From contig KE647172.1 in assembly GCA_000447185.1 (NCBI GenBank), forward strand, positions 1 to 15,182: DNA of 15,182 nt, in the 5' to 3' direction. Positions 1-8,259 of the stretch are shown here, one piece after another. The translations under genes were made by a program, and so were the position numbers. Source of the stretch: Vairimorpha apis BRL 01 (Eukaryota; Microsporidia; Nosematidae). The notes below the pieces were generated by a model. That model was not told the DNA's origin and did not search any database. It worked only from the letters and a program-made list of their open reading frames with translations. Position 1 is the stretch's first letter. Every line of letters starts with the position of its first letter.

Positions 1-4
1 TTTG

Positions 5-89
5 TTATTTTTTATATTATTTTTTATATTATTTTTTATATTATTTTTTATATTATTTTTTATATTATTTTTTATATTATTTTTTTATA
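5..89. repeat. 12-bp AT tandem repeat (minisatellite)
   Basis: Six exact head-to-tail copies of the 12-mer TTATTTTTTATA fill 5-76. A seventh copy at 77-89 has one extra T. Only A and T occur in it. It lies at the very edge of the window, so copies to the left could be missing. Slippage is the likely origin; no function is implied. Confidence 0.95.
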
Positions 90-1710
90 TAATTTAGAAA
101 TTTAAAAATAATTAATTTAAAAATAACTTTTTATATAGGACTATTTTATAGGTTTATTTTAATATATTGGTTTTTATTTGTTTAATTTTATAATAATATA
201 ATTTATGCTTATATTTTTTTGTTAAATTTGCTTATTTTGGTTGTAATTACATCTAAAAAATTATTTTTACACATAAAAAATTGTATTTTAAAAAATTAAT
301 TATAATTATAATAAATTATAGCATTTTTTTTCTTTAAAATAATACCTATAAAATTAATCATCTTCATAAATATTTAAATTAAAATATTTATTAATAATAT
401 AATTAAAATAGTAATTATGTGTCATTTTTAACAAGATTTAATATAAACTAACATCAATTTGAATATTATTTTAATTTTTGTCCGGTTAATCTTATATTTT
501 TGTTTTTAAAAAAGTTTACCTAGTCAAGCTACCAATTTTGGCAATTTAGAGTTATTTTAACATTAAGGATTGTTATATTCTATTTTCATTTTTTTATACT
601 TAATTCCTGTTTATATTACTTATGATAGCATCTATAAGAATTATTTATTTTTTAAATTTTTTATAATTTTTAGAAGCATAAAAATCACATATATATATTT
701 AAAACCAAATTATTAAGTTGTATATTTTAATTAATATATTAGTTTAAAATTATAAATATTTTTTAGTTTAATAAAAAATAAAATTTAAATAATTATCACG
801 TTTGTTGGGTAGTTTAAATTTAATATTATACTTGGTAAAATAAACAATCTTTAATATTAAATAATCATTAAAAAATTACAATTTTAGTTTATTAATTTAC
901 TTTAGATTAAAATAAAAATGACATTATTGATAATTTAAACTCAAATTTTATTGCATAAATCTTTTTTATTATATAAAATTTAATCTTTATTAAAAAAATT
1001 TGTTTATATTAATATTTTAAAAAATAAATTTAATATAATATCAAATTTTTCATAAATTATACTATAAAAAAAAAAATAATTTTTACAATGTTCTGCGGTA
1101 ATATAAATAATTTTTTATATTAAATTATATTTATCTGAAAAAGTATATAAATCATTAAATTATTTTTTAAAACAAAATTGAATATATTTCAATTTATAAA
1201 TAAAAAGTTTGACTTTACAACAATAAATAATCCAAGTATTTTATAATAAAAAAATATTTTGATTAGTTATATATAAATAGTTTAAGATTATTAAAATGGT
1301 AAATATACCGTATGGCGATTAAAAATGATCATATTAGCATATATAATTTATTGGTAATGAGTTTGACATTAAAATTTGTGTATAAATATGTGCTATTTGT
1401 TAGTAATTTAGTTTTAAAATAAAAAGGTTTATCGGGTTATTATTTTATAGTTGTTAATTATTATTAGTATTTTAAATTTGTGTATTATTTAAAACAATTT
1501 CATCTTCATATTCCTCACTTTGATTATCTCGGGGCTTTTTTGTTTCGTTTTAAAATAATGTATTATACATATTCTATTTTAGATTTTAATAAAAATATTA
1601 TAAATATATTTTTATTTTAAACACTAAAAAATATTATTTTAACAAAATTAAACATTTCTTTTATTTTAGACTACATAAAAAAATCAAAAAAAACAATATT
1701 TGAATAATTT
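90..1710. other. AT-rich intergenic stretch, no gene seen
   Basis: No reading frame stands out from what chance gives at this base composition. The stretch around 1290-1560 has slightly more G and C than the rest and contains one short acidic reading frame, listed separately. No tRNA-like cloverleaf or T-loop motif was noticed. Confidence 0.6.
1472..1549 (-). other. short acidic reading frame, possible gene relic
   Basis: On the minus strand 25 codons between two stops read as a strongly acidic peptide containing KKPRDNQSEEYEDEIVL, with no Met. It sits in a small patch with more C and G than its surroundings. The length is within chance expectation, so this could be noise. If real, it would be a surviving piece of a decayed gene. 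Not recognised. Confidence 0.12.
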
Positions 1711-2043
1711 TGTGGTCAAGTCCGAAGTTTGGTCCGAAATAGACGAAAGGGTAGGAAAATTCATTATTTTCACAATAATAGTATTTATTTAGACTCATAA
1801 TGGGGAGGGATTATTTCCGACTTAAATAGTTACGGATTAATTTAACAGCCAAAAATATCAACTAGTAAAGAGGAAATAAAGCTTCCCCACCTATAGAAGT
1901 GGAATTATTCTAACATCACTTATTATTTACAAGATCTCCTGTCAAACATATCACCCATCATAATTAATATAATTTCCCTCCTTTAATCAGAATACTCTAA
2001 GTTTGGGATTCTGATGGTCAGAGACGAATTTATTTCCTGATAA
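1711..2043. other. G+C-enriched island, unidentified relic or RNA
   Basis: G+C is about 31% here by counting lines, against about 10-15% in the flanks, with sharp borders. One + strand frame (tgt at 1711 onward) runs about 110 codons with four internal stops, all TAA or TAG. Two minus-strand frames also read plausibly in parts, so strand and frame cannot be decided. The island holds a clear hairpin at 1986-2015. In very AT-rich genomes such islands are typically either structured RNA genes or remains of inserted elements. I could not match it to rRNA, tRNA, RNase P, SRP or spliceosomal RNA motifs, nor to the retroelement relics elsewhere in this window. Confidence 0.45.
1986..2015. repeat. 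8-bp perfect inverted repeat (hairpin)
   Basis: ATCAGAAT at 1986-1993 and ATTCTGAT at 2008-2015 are exact reverse complements around a 14-base loop. The stem has more G and C than the neighbourhood and lies near the right border of the island. It could be an RNA stem or the edge of an inserted element. Confidence 0.55.
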
Positions 2044-2827
2044 TTTTAATTAAAATTTTTTTAAATTATTATAATTCGATTTTTTGCAAAAAATTATATA
2101 TTTATAGAAAATCATAAATTTTTAGCAAAATAATATACAAACGATAGATTTACAAAACAAAATATGAACTATCAAAAATATTTAGAATATTACACAAGTA
2201 AAAAGAAGAATAAAACCATATATTATGAAATGAGTTAGGTTAGCAGTAAAATAAAATGAAATATGTTTAATATTTATGGAATAAAATTTGATGTATAAAC
2301 AATTGTGAGTAATTTTAAAGACTTTATAAAACATCTTAATTGATTTTAAGTAACTTTAAATTAAATAATTAAACGTAAAAAATAAAACTTTAAATTATTT
2401 TAAAAAATAACATATGATTATGCTGTGCAAACACATAAAAATAAATAATATTAAATTTTTCATAATTTACATATTATTTTATATTTAGCAAAGTATTATA
2501 TTTAATTATTTATGTTAAATTTTTAAGATTTCTCAAAAACTTACAAAAAATTAGTTTTTAAAAATTAATATATTAATAAATTTTTATGTAAATAAGTTAT
2601 AAATATATTTAAAGTAAATAAACAGAAATTTTTTTAATTTTTTAGATGATTTGTAAAATGATACTATATGACGTATAATCCACGCACATAACAATAAAAA
2701 AAGAATATATAAATGAGAAAATAAAAAATTTAAAACATATAGTTTTTAATATATTGCAAATAAAATAAGTTATTTAACGGAGTAATATTAAAAAAGTAAC
2801 AAATATATATCATTTTTAATATACATA
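2044..2827. other. AT-rich intergenic stretch upstream of the membrane protein gene
   Basis: Nothing gene-like is seen. The base composition drops back to background immediately after the island at 1711-2043. The only signal is the C-run just before the ATG at 2835. Confidence 0.6.
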
Positions 2828-2831
2828 CCCC
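2828..2831 (+). promoter_or_regulatory. CCCC motif 3 bases before the start codon
   Basis: CCCC lies at 2828-2831, directly followed by ATT and the ATG at 2835. A CCC or GGG triplet close to the start codon is a known promoter-associated signal of microsporidian genes, which have very short 5' leaders. C-runs are rare in this AT-rich sequence, so the placement is informative and supports this start. Confidence 0.55.
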
Positions 2832-2834
2832 ATT

Positions 2835-3239
2835 ATGTTATTAATTGATATTTTATTTATGATTTTCCCAATTTTACTTTTGTTATACACAGAATATTTT
2901 CAAGATTGTTCAATATATATAAAACATAAATATCTATGTTTAACAATGTTATTAGTTATTATACCTTTTGTTCTTAATTTTATAAAAAGAAAATTAAATA
3001 TTATATTTAATTTGTTAATTTATTTATATGTTACTGCTTTAATTACTTTTTTATTTATGGATAGAGTTATTGTTACATTCTTTAATTTAGATATTGAAGA
3101 CAATATTATATTATTTAATAATAATGTAAATGTATATTTTTTAAATACTGAAAATAATTTGTTAGTTCAAAAATCAAAATCAAATTTAAAAAATATAGCT
3201 GATTGTTTGATAAGTTATAAAAAAAAGAAAATATTTTAG
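2835..3239 (+). CDS. membrane protein with Asn/Tyr-rich tail, N-terminal part
   Basis: Not recognised by family. The 134 residues begin with a hydrophobic segment (about residues 4-20), followed by two more likely membrane helices (about 35-51 and 54-75) and then a polar region. The start is supported by the CCCC motif just upstream. The frame ends at a TAG right after an AAAAAAAAG run. The next frame (-1) carries on with convincing protein sequence, and a second -1 change at a T-run leads into the open frame that ends at 4095. I therefore read 2835-4095 as one gene of about 420 codons: a short multi-helix membrane domain followed by a long hydrophilic tail. Alternatives are a pseudogene with two single-base losses, assembly errors at homopolymers, or a genuine short protein. 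Confidence 0.75.
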   Translation: MLLIDILFMIFPILLLLYTEYFQDCSIYIKHKYLCLTMLLVIIPFVLNFIKRKLNIIFNLLIYLYVTALITFLFMDRVIVTFFNLDIEDNIILFNNNVNVYFLNTENNLLVQKSKSNLKNIADCLISYKKKKIF

Positions 3240-3341
3240 AATATATATACGATTTCCAAAATATTGTTCCAGAAAATTTACAGAATTTCTTAAAAGAAAT
3301 TAAATTTTCTCATTATGGCAGCAATGTTCGAATTTTTTTCT
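3219..3341 (+). other. bridge between two -1 frame breaks in the membrane protein gene
   Basis: The A-run at 3219-3226 followed by G reads, in the first frame, as A-AAA-AAG, the classical slippery heptamer arrangement. The -1 frame from there is open and protein-like through 3331, with segments such as YDFQNIVPENLQNFLKEI and FSHYGSNVRIF. At 3333-3339 a run of seven T reads as T-TTT-TTC in that frame. A second -1 change there leads into a frame reading SLYKKNQSFYIGKKFNF and on into the tail. Both breaks need one extra base to restore the frame, so loss of one base from each homopolymer explains them most simply. Two true programmed shifts in one message would be exceptional. Confidence 0.65.
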
Positions 3342-3423
3342 TTATAAAAAAAATCAAAGTTTTTACATTGGTAAAAAATTTAATTTTAATGATAATATAA
3401 AATCTATACCAGTTACAAATTAT

Positions 3424-4095
3424 TTGAAATGTAAAACGAATGAAAATATTAAATTTAAATCTAAAGATAGCAATAATTTAAATAATATGAACTTTCAAAA
3501 AAATGATGAAAAAGAACAAAATTATAATATACAATTATGTAATATTAGAAAAAATGATAAATATAATTTTGAAAATAATAATAATAATATGAGCACTTCT
3601 TCTGATTTAAAAGATAAATTAATAAATAAAGACAAAATTATTTCTTTATATGATGAAAACACAGAAATATATGATTATACTATTAATAATGAAAAAAATA
3701 ATTCAAATGAAGTAAATACAACGATCGATAATAATGAACCTATTTACGAAGAAATTGTTGCAGATAACTACGGTTATGGTTTAAATTTAATTTCAAAAAA
3801 TAATAATATAAGTAACTCAAAGTCTGATATTAATAATAATGATGGTTATGAAATACCAATTAATTTTAATATGGAAAATAATTATTCGAATACAAGTAAT
3901 AATAATTACTATGAAGATATTAATAAAAATAAATTGTTTAATAATATAGATACCACTTATGAAACAGAACTTGATAGTTTACCTAATCTTTATCAAGATA
4001 AATCGTTAAATAAAAAGAAACATCAAAAAATATGGAAAAAATATAAAGAAAAGTTTAATTCAACAAAAAAAACACAAAAAGATATAAAAAAATAA
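3424..4095 (+). CDS. membrane protein with Asn/Tyr-rich tail, C-terminal part
   Basis: This frame is open from about 3334, so the Met at 3424 is probably internal. From that Met it has 223 residues, hydrophilic and very rich in Asn, Asp, Glu and Lys, with no membrane helix, ending in a basic stretch (about residues 197-223). Its distinctive feature is a series of tyrosines followed by acidic residues: Y76 (YDEN), Y83 (YDYT), Y108 (EPIYEEI), Y142 (YEIP), Y163 (YEDI) and Y179 (YETE). YEEI after phosphorylation is the textbook optimum for Src-family SH2 domains, and YEDI is close to it. No globular domain is visible, and low-complexity Asn tracts are common in AT-rich genomes. Whether the tail faces the parasite or the host cytoplasm cannot be read from sequence. 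It is most likely the tail of the protein that starts at 2835. Confidence 0.75.
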   Translation: MKCKTNENIKFKSKDSNNLNNMNFQKNDEKEQNYNIQLCNIRKNDKYNFENNNNNMSTSSDLKDKLINKDKIISLYDENTEIYDYTINNEKNNSNEVNTTIDNNEPIYEEIVADNYGYGLNLISKNNNISNSKSDINNNDGYEIPINFNMENNYSNTSNNNYYEDINKNKLFNNIDTTYETELDSLPNLYQDKSLNKKKHQKIWKKYKEKFNSTKKTQKDIKK

Positions 4096-4264
4096 ATATA
4101 AAAATGATATTACTTTTTTAAAATATTAAAATTATTTATCTTAACATTTATTTTTAAATAATCTTTCAAATATTAGAAATTATTTTTTTGTTTAATAAAT
4201 TATCGTATACATAAAAAGAAAATATTTATTAGGGTATAGTGTTTTTTCAATAATTAACATATTA

Positions 4265-4487
4265 TAACAAGTAGATATAGGGCGACTTTCGCATGTATGT
4301 GATTCCAAAATTTCTATCTCACTAATCTCCTGTTCACCTTCCGTAATATGCTTGCCTCATCGGGTTTCCATGGAGAGACTCTCTAGGGTCATCTTAAGCA
4401 CTCTGGCTTGTACGTATGCCTGTGTTCGGTTGTTTATATTTAGCACATTCCAATATTGTTTGTGGGCGTTTACATTATAACATAAAA
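4265..4487 (-). pseudogene. R2-like non-LTR retrotransposon relic, copy A (C-terminal end)
   Basis: A G+C-rich island with sharp borders. On the minus strand one frame (4491 down to 4192) runs 99 codons with a single internal stop, a TGA at 4357-4359 that replaces an Arg-like position. Segments include AHKQYWNVLNINNRTQAYVQ and VLKMTLESLSMETR, followed by an acidic tail. From the His codon at 4464 to the Met at 4371 it aligns without gaps over 32 positions with copy B at 7342-7625, 9 identical by eye. A neighbouring frame just upstream gives YVIM-stop-TP, matching YVIT-stop-DG in copy B, so a small deletion and frameshift lie near 4465. The family assignment is from memory of microsporidian retroelement proteins ending in a TWDG...Y...VLKKTLES region. 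Only the last 90 or so codons remain, as in a 5'-truncated insertion. Confidence 0.6.
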
Positions 4488-4560
4488 TTATTTATAATAT
4501 AAGTTAGTAATATGTTATAAATACTACGATAAAAAATATTTAAATAATAAATTTTTTAGT

Positions 4561-4698
4561 ATGAAGTATAATAGTCTATATAGTGTAAAAATAAAAAAAA
4601 ATTTATCTATATGTATAAATTTTTCTCATTTAAATTTTTTACAAGATAATTATATTTTAGATATGATTGATTCTAAAATTATGTATCATTTTCATTAA
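4561..4698 (+). CDS. possible 45-residue small protein
   Basis: An ATG-initiated frame of 45 codons with a normal-looking residue mix (contains FSHLNFLQDNYILDMIDSK). No CCC or GGG motif precedes it, no membrane segment is clear, and no family is recognised. A frame of this length is within reach of chance in 15 kb of such DNA, so it may not be a gene. Confidence 0.15.
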   Translation: MKYNSLYSVKIKKNLSICINFSHLNFLQDNYILDMIDSKIMYHFH

Positions 4699-5255
4699 GA
4701 ATAAATAAATGCTAATCTTTATTAACATATTTATTTATAATTACTTTCTCACATCTTTTATAAAATTGTTATTTTATTTTGTTTTTAAGGGTAACTTTTA
4801 TAAATTTTTATATTTAATTACAAAAATTATCAAATTAATATATTTATGACATTTTTTAAGAAATAATTTTTTTTTAAATTAATAAAATAATTGTAATTAT
4901 ACTTATATTAAACATAAAGATAATTTAAATCTTAATTTAAATTTTTATATCAATTAAATAAACTTTCTGATATGTTCTTTAAGTATTGATAAAAAAAATT
5001 ATTTTCTTACAAATATAGTTATATAAATAATGATAAAAAATATTAAAGTTGTAAAATTACCCTTTAAAAATTTAAATGCAATCTTTTTTGACATCATAAT
5101 TAAATTTAATTAAATATATATAAAAGTCGTTTGTAAAAAAGAATTTAACAAATAAACTTCTCAGTTCTTTAATTTTTAAATTTGTATTATTAAAAAATTT
5201 ACATTAAACAGATAAATTAAAATTTTTTTATTTAACTAAATTTTTTTGTATCTTA
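4699..5255. other. AT-rich intergenic stretch before the homeodomain gene
   Basis: Background composition with no convincing gene. A 27-codon frame at 5030-5113 was seen and is too short to support. Confidence 0.55.
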
Positions 5256-5534
5256 ATGAAAAAAGATTTTAATAAAGAAGTACTTTTAATTCAAGCATTA
5301 TTAGGTATCATGGTTCTAAAACATACATGTATTAAAAATAATAAACAAATAAAAAGAAAAACAAAAATTCAAAAGAAATTCTTGCAAATTATTTTTCAGA
5401 TTACAAAATATCCATCTATAAATACTATTTTGGATATTTCTATATTATTAAATCTTAATTTTAATTCTATTAATGTATGGTTTCAAAATACAAGACATAT
5501 TTATAAAATGCAAAATTTAAAAATAAAAAGATAA
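5256..5534 (+). CDS. homeodomain protein (non-TALE type)
   Basis: Probable DNA-binding transcription factor. Residues about 33-86 of 92 form a homeodomain. Taking W75 as homeodomain position 48, the core positions fall into place without gaps: L16 (L43), F20 (F47), Y25 (Y52), L40, I45 (I72), V47, W48, F49, Q50 and N51. The third helix reads INVWFQNTRHIYKMQ, keeping Asn51 and Arg53, the main DNA-contact positions, but with Thr at 52 where Arg is usual. The normal 60-residue spacing shows no three-residue loop insertion, so it is not a TALE class member. Position 8 is Lys instead of the usual Phe. The protein is little more than the domain, as known for several homeodomain proteins of Encephalitozoon. 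The ATG at 5256 is the first Met after an in-frame stop at 5205-5207. No CCC or GGG motif is visible upstream. Confidence 0.9.
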   Translation: MKKDFNKEVLLIQALLGIMVLKHTCIKNNKQIKRKTKIQKKFLQIIFQITKYPSINTILDISILLNLNFNSINVWFQNTRHIYKMQNLKIKR

Positions 5535-6185
5535 AAAATAGAATTAATATAAGTCCTCTAATTTTATATAATATTTATTTGAGTATTTTAACAGAAAAAA
5601 AATTAATCAAATAATTTTAAGTAATATTTTATTTTTATGATAGTATTAACTTTTAAAAATTTGAAATTAATTTTATAAAGACTAAATTTTAAAACGACTT
5701 TTTTCAAATATTTTAAATAAAATGTATATAACACTTAATTTTAATATATTTTAAAATAATTTTAAATTACACAATTTAAAATTAATATTACTGTTTGAAA
5801 GTCAATATTTAAAAAATTTAAGAAGAATACAAATAAAACTTTATAAATATAATGTTTTTTTTTAATTAAACATTTAAAATTTTTAATAAAAAAATACATA
5901 TTATTCTATTTTCTTAATCTTCATATAAAAAATTAAAAAATAAAATATTATAATTAAATATAAATTTCTATTATAATGTTATATAATTAGGTACTGTTAT
6001 AGCTTATAAAAATAAATAAATTTTTAATATTTATATAAAGATGAAAAATTTATGAAACACATAAAATGAAAAAATATTTTTTAATGTTTAAAATATAAGT
6101 TTTCTTTTTCATAATTCTTTTATTAATTAATTTTTAATTAATATAATAAATTGATTTACAACAATTTTTATGAAATATAATATTT
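5535..6185. other. AT-rich intergenic stretch after the homeodomain gene
   Basis: No gene seen. A perfect AT-only inverted repeat lies at 6121-6143 (arms of 10 bases, loop of 3), which could fold as a hairpin but is unremarkable in DNA of this composition. Confidence 0.5.
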
Positions 6186-6480
6186 ATAAAAAATATATAA
6201 TACCTGATCATCAAGAATCTAGAAATATTATTACATAATTTCGTCAATGATTCTAAATTGAAAGGGTAAAAGTATCTTTCTTGAACAAACATAAAGTATT
6301 ACCAGGAAAAAAGAAAATAAAAAATAGGATTGAACGTAGAAGAGTTAGTTTCAAAAAAATAATATAAAAGAGAAAATAAGATCTTTTTGTAAAAATTAAG
6401 ACTGAAATTTAAAATTAAAAAATTTCACAAACGATAAACGTTAAGATAAATGAATATACATAATATTTATAGATCTTGAC
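6186..6480 (+). other. purine-rich patch, probable unidentified gene relic
   Basis: G+C is about 25% at 6241-6360, above the surroundings, with a purine-rich + strand. Protein-like pieces occur in two + strand frames: YLIIKNLEILLHNFVNDSKL in one, and VSFLNKHKVLPGKKKIKNRI followed by ERRRVSFKKII in another. Stops and a frame change separate them. It looks like the remains of a basic protein, perhaps from a mobile element, but I cannot identify it and chance is not excluded. Confidence 0.25.
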
Positions 6481-7170
6481 ATTAAACTAGTAGAATATTA
6501 AATAAATTGTAAAAATAATTTAAAATATTTTTAAATTATAATTTTTAATTATATAAAAAATAATAATAGACTAGAAAATCTAAAATTTAAATAATTTTCT
6601 TGATTTACACTTTAATTAAAATCTTTTTTAGAGTAATAATAATAATTTAAACAATTTTTTTTACAACAATTACATGTTTAATATACAAAAAATCTACATT
6701 TTTAATAAAAATAATTAGTGATTATAATATTATTTTTTGATATTTAAATCATTTTTATTAGAGTTAACAAGTCACTTTAAAAAAATTATTATAATTTTGT
6801 TTATAAAAATTTGCATAACTATAATTATAATATGATAATATCAAATTTTTCTTTTGTATAAATTTATAAATAAATAATATAAATATGATTTTGTGATTGA
6901 TTATAATAATTATTTTTAACAACAAAATTAAAGAATATTTTTAATTTTTTTAAAAAGACTCTTGAGCATTTAAGTGGAACATAAAAGCATTAGATCAACA
7001 AAATAATATTTGATTAGAGAAATATTAGTATAAACAATTGAGATAATAAAACTAAATCATAAATAAACAATTTAATTTAATAACAAATTTTAAAATATAC
7101 AAATACTGTATTATATAATTTTTATATTTTTATATAAAATTTTATTTTTAAATGTAAATAGTTTTTTAAT
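6481..7170. other. AT-rich stretch, no gene seen
   Basis: Mostly background composition. Around 6970-7050 a + strand frame gives AFKWNIKALDQQNNI and then stops. It is slightly less AT-rich than its surroundings and may be another small relic, but it is too short to call. Confidence 0.45.
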
Positions 7171-7294
7171 CATACATCCCAACTTAATGTTTTATAAAAA
7201 AACACTTAAACTATAAAAAATTTGTCTTATTGTGTATTGGTGTGTAAAAATTTTATAAAATATTAAATTAAAGAAAACTATTTTTTATTTTTTA

Positions 7295-7356
7295 GGGCTA
7301 AAATTATGAAAATTTCTTATCTTAACGAAATGTTAAACTTTTTATCTAAGGGTTAA
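7295..7356 (+). other. GGG motif followed by a 16-codon frame
   Basis: GGG at 7295-7297 lies 8 bases before an ATG at 7306 that opens a 16-residue frame (MKISYLNEMLNFLSKG) ending at 7356. A CCC at about 7178 likewise precedes an ATG at about 7186 with only 8 codons. The triplet plus ATG arrangement resembles the start of a microsporidian gene, but neither frame leads anywhere. These could be the 5' ends of dead genes or chance. Confidence 0.15.
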
Positions 7357-7625
7357 TTTCATTATATTATTAATTTTTGCTTCCGAATCAAACGAGTCAC
7401 ATAGTATGTAAGTTTTCGTCCACTCGTTTTCTGCTAATATTAAGTTGTCTCTTCTTCTGTACTTCATAGACATACTCTTTAGAGCTTTTCTAAGAGTCAC
7501 TGTTTAAATAAAACCATGATTATGTCTGAAATTTCTAGTGCTTTTCTGTATTTTGCATGGAACTTAGTAACTATACCATCCTATGTTATTACATATGGAA
7601 TTATTCTTGTTTAAAACCCGTAAAG
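7342..7625 (-). pseudogene. R2-like non-LTR retrotransposon relic, copy B (C-terminal end)
   Basis: A G+C-enriched island on the minus strand. From 7625 down it reads LYGF, a TAA, TRIIPYVIT, a TAG at 7581-7583, then DGIVTKFHAKYRKALEISD and IIMVLFK. A -1 break after the AAA at 7505-7503 leads to TVTLRKALKSMSMKYRRR and an acidic end, stopping at 7342. With this one break corrected, the spacing from the His codon at 7559 to SM at 7467 equals that of copy A exactly, which supports both the homology and the break. From memory, microsporidian R2-like retroelement proteins carry a TWDG motif here. The TAG would then be a decayed TGG, and the TAA before TRII a decayed codon. At least two stops and one frame break make it non-functional. 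Confidence 0.65.
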
Positions 7626-8012
7626 AAATGTTATAAAAATAAATAAATAAAATATTAATTTTTTGTCTAATTATTTTATTTAATATGTAAATCGAAATAT
7701 AATATATATTACTATTATAGATGTTATTGAATTTTTACTATTAAATTTTACAATTTACATTAATAATTTCTTTTAATATTCTTTAATTTAAAAATAATTG
7801 TAAATATTTAAACATATCTAATTTAATACTTTATATTTAGTAAAAATAGTATTTTATACTCAAATTCTATAATAATCGATAAATTCAAATACAAAATTTT
7901 TATTATATACGAAAAAAGCTTATTTTTATAATTATAAAGATGTATTAAAATATTTAAACTTTTTTTAAAAATTAATACTATAATTAAAAATAATTCAGTC
8001 TAAAATAATTAA
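7626..8012. other. AT-rich stretch between two relics
   Basis: Nothing gene-like is seen. The sharp fall in G+C at about 7626 marks the 5' border of retroelement copy B. Confidence 0.5.
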
Positions 8013-8259
8013 GAAAACCTTAAAGCTTATTTAATTACATATAAGGCAAAGCTATTATTAGAAAGATGTTGGTTAAGATTAGATGTAAAGAAAAAAGAGA
8101 AGCTCAAAAAAATTGAGTACCTTAATGAAATTACGGAAAATAAACAGCTAAGAATAAACTAGAAACAAATAATATGTCAAAAGATCATTATATTTTCTAG
8201 TAAAGCTATGAAATATGGTAAAGTAAAAGAAGTGTAGACGGAAACAATAAGCAGTAATT
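8013..8259 (+). pseudogene. unidentified gene relic, purine-rich + strand frame
   Basis: From 8013 a + strand frame runs 49 codons to a TAG at 8160-8162, then 24 more codons to a second TAG at 8235-8237, and ends near 8259, all in one frame. No Met opens it. The sequence is basic and helix-prone, with pieces such as LLLERCWLRLDVKKKEKLKK and SSKAMKYGKVKEV. G+C is about 25-27%, higher than both flanks and than the intact genes. Three stops in about 82 codons is fewer than the seven or so expected from composition. The C-terminal retroelement motifs seen in copies A to C are absent. An upstream part of such an element is conceivable but not shown. Confidence 0.3.

Noticed and set aside
1711..2043. 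Reassigned stop codons (TAA/TAG read as Gln), suggested by a long frame interrupted only by TAA and TAG
   Set aside because: The intact genes end normally at TAA or TAG and are followed by noise, and the lipase C-terminus stops where expected. TAA is simply the commonest stop by composition.
3219..3341. Programmed double -1 frameshifting as the primary explanation
   Set aside because: The same one-base polarity occurs in the lipase at a non-slippery run and in a dead retroelement relic, so base loss is the simpler cause; kept only as a testable alternative.
1931..4341. Shared 9-mer ATCTCCTGT in the islands at 1711-2043 and 4265-4487 as evidence of homology
   Set aside because: Nine bases without extension on either side, and no matching protein frame, is too little.
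4268..4478. Structured RNA gene (RNase P, SRP or snRNA) in the second G+C island
   Set aside because: No conserved motif of these RNAs was found, and a minus-strand protein frame aligns with two other relics.
4256..4486. Imperfect direct repeats (ACATATTATAACA and ACATTATAACA) flanking relic A, as a target-site duplication
   Set aside because: The right-hand repeat overlaps codons that align with copy B (YVIM block), so it belongs to the element, and the match is imperfect.
5030..5113. 27-codon ATG frame as a small gene
   Set aside because: Too short for this composition and without promoter motif or recognisable sequence.
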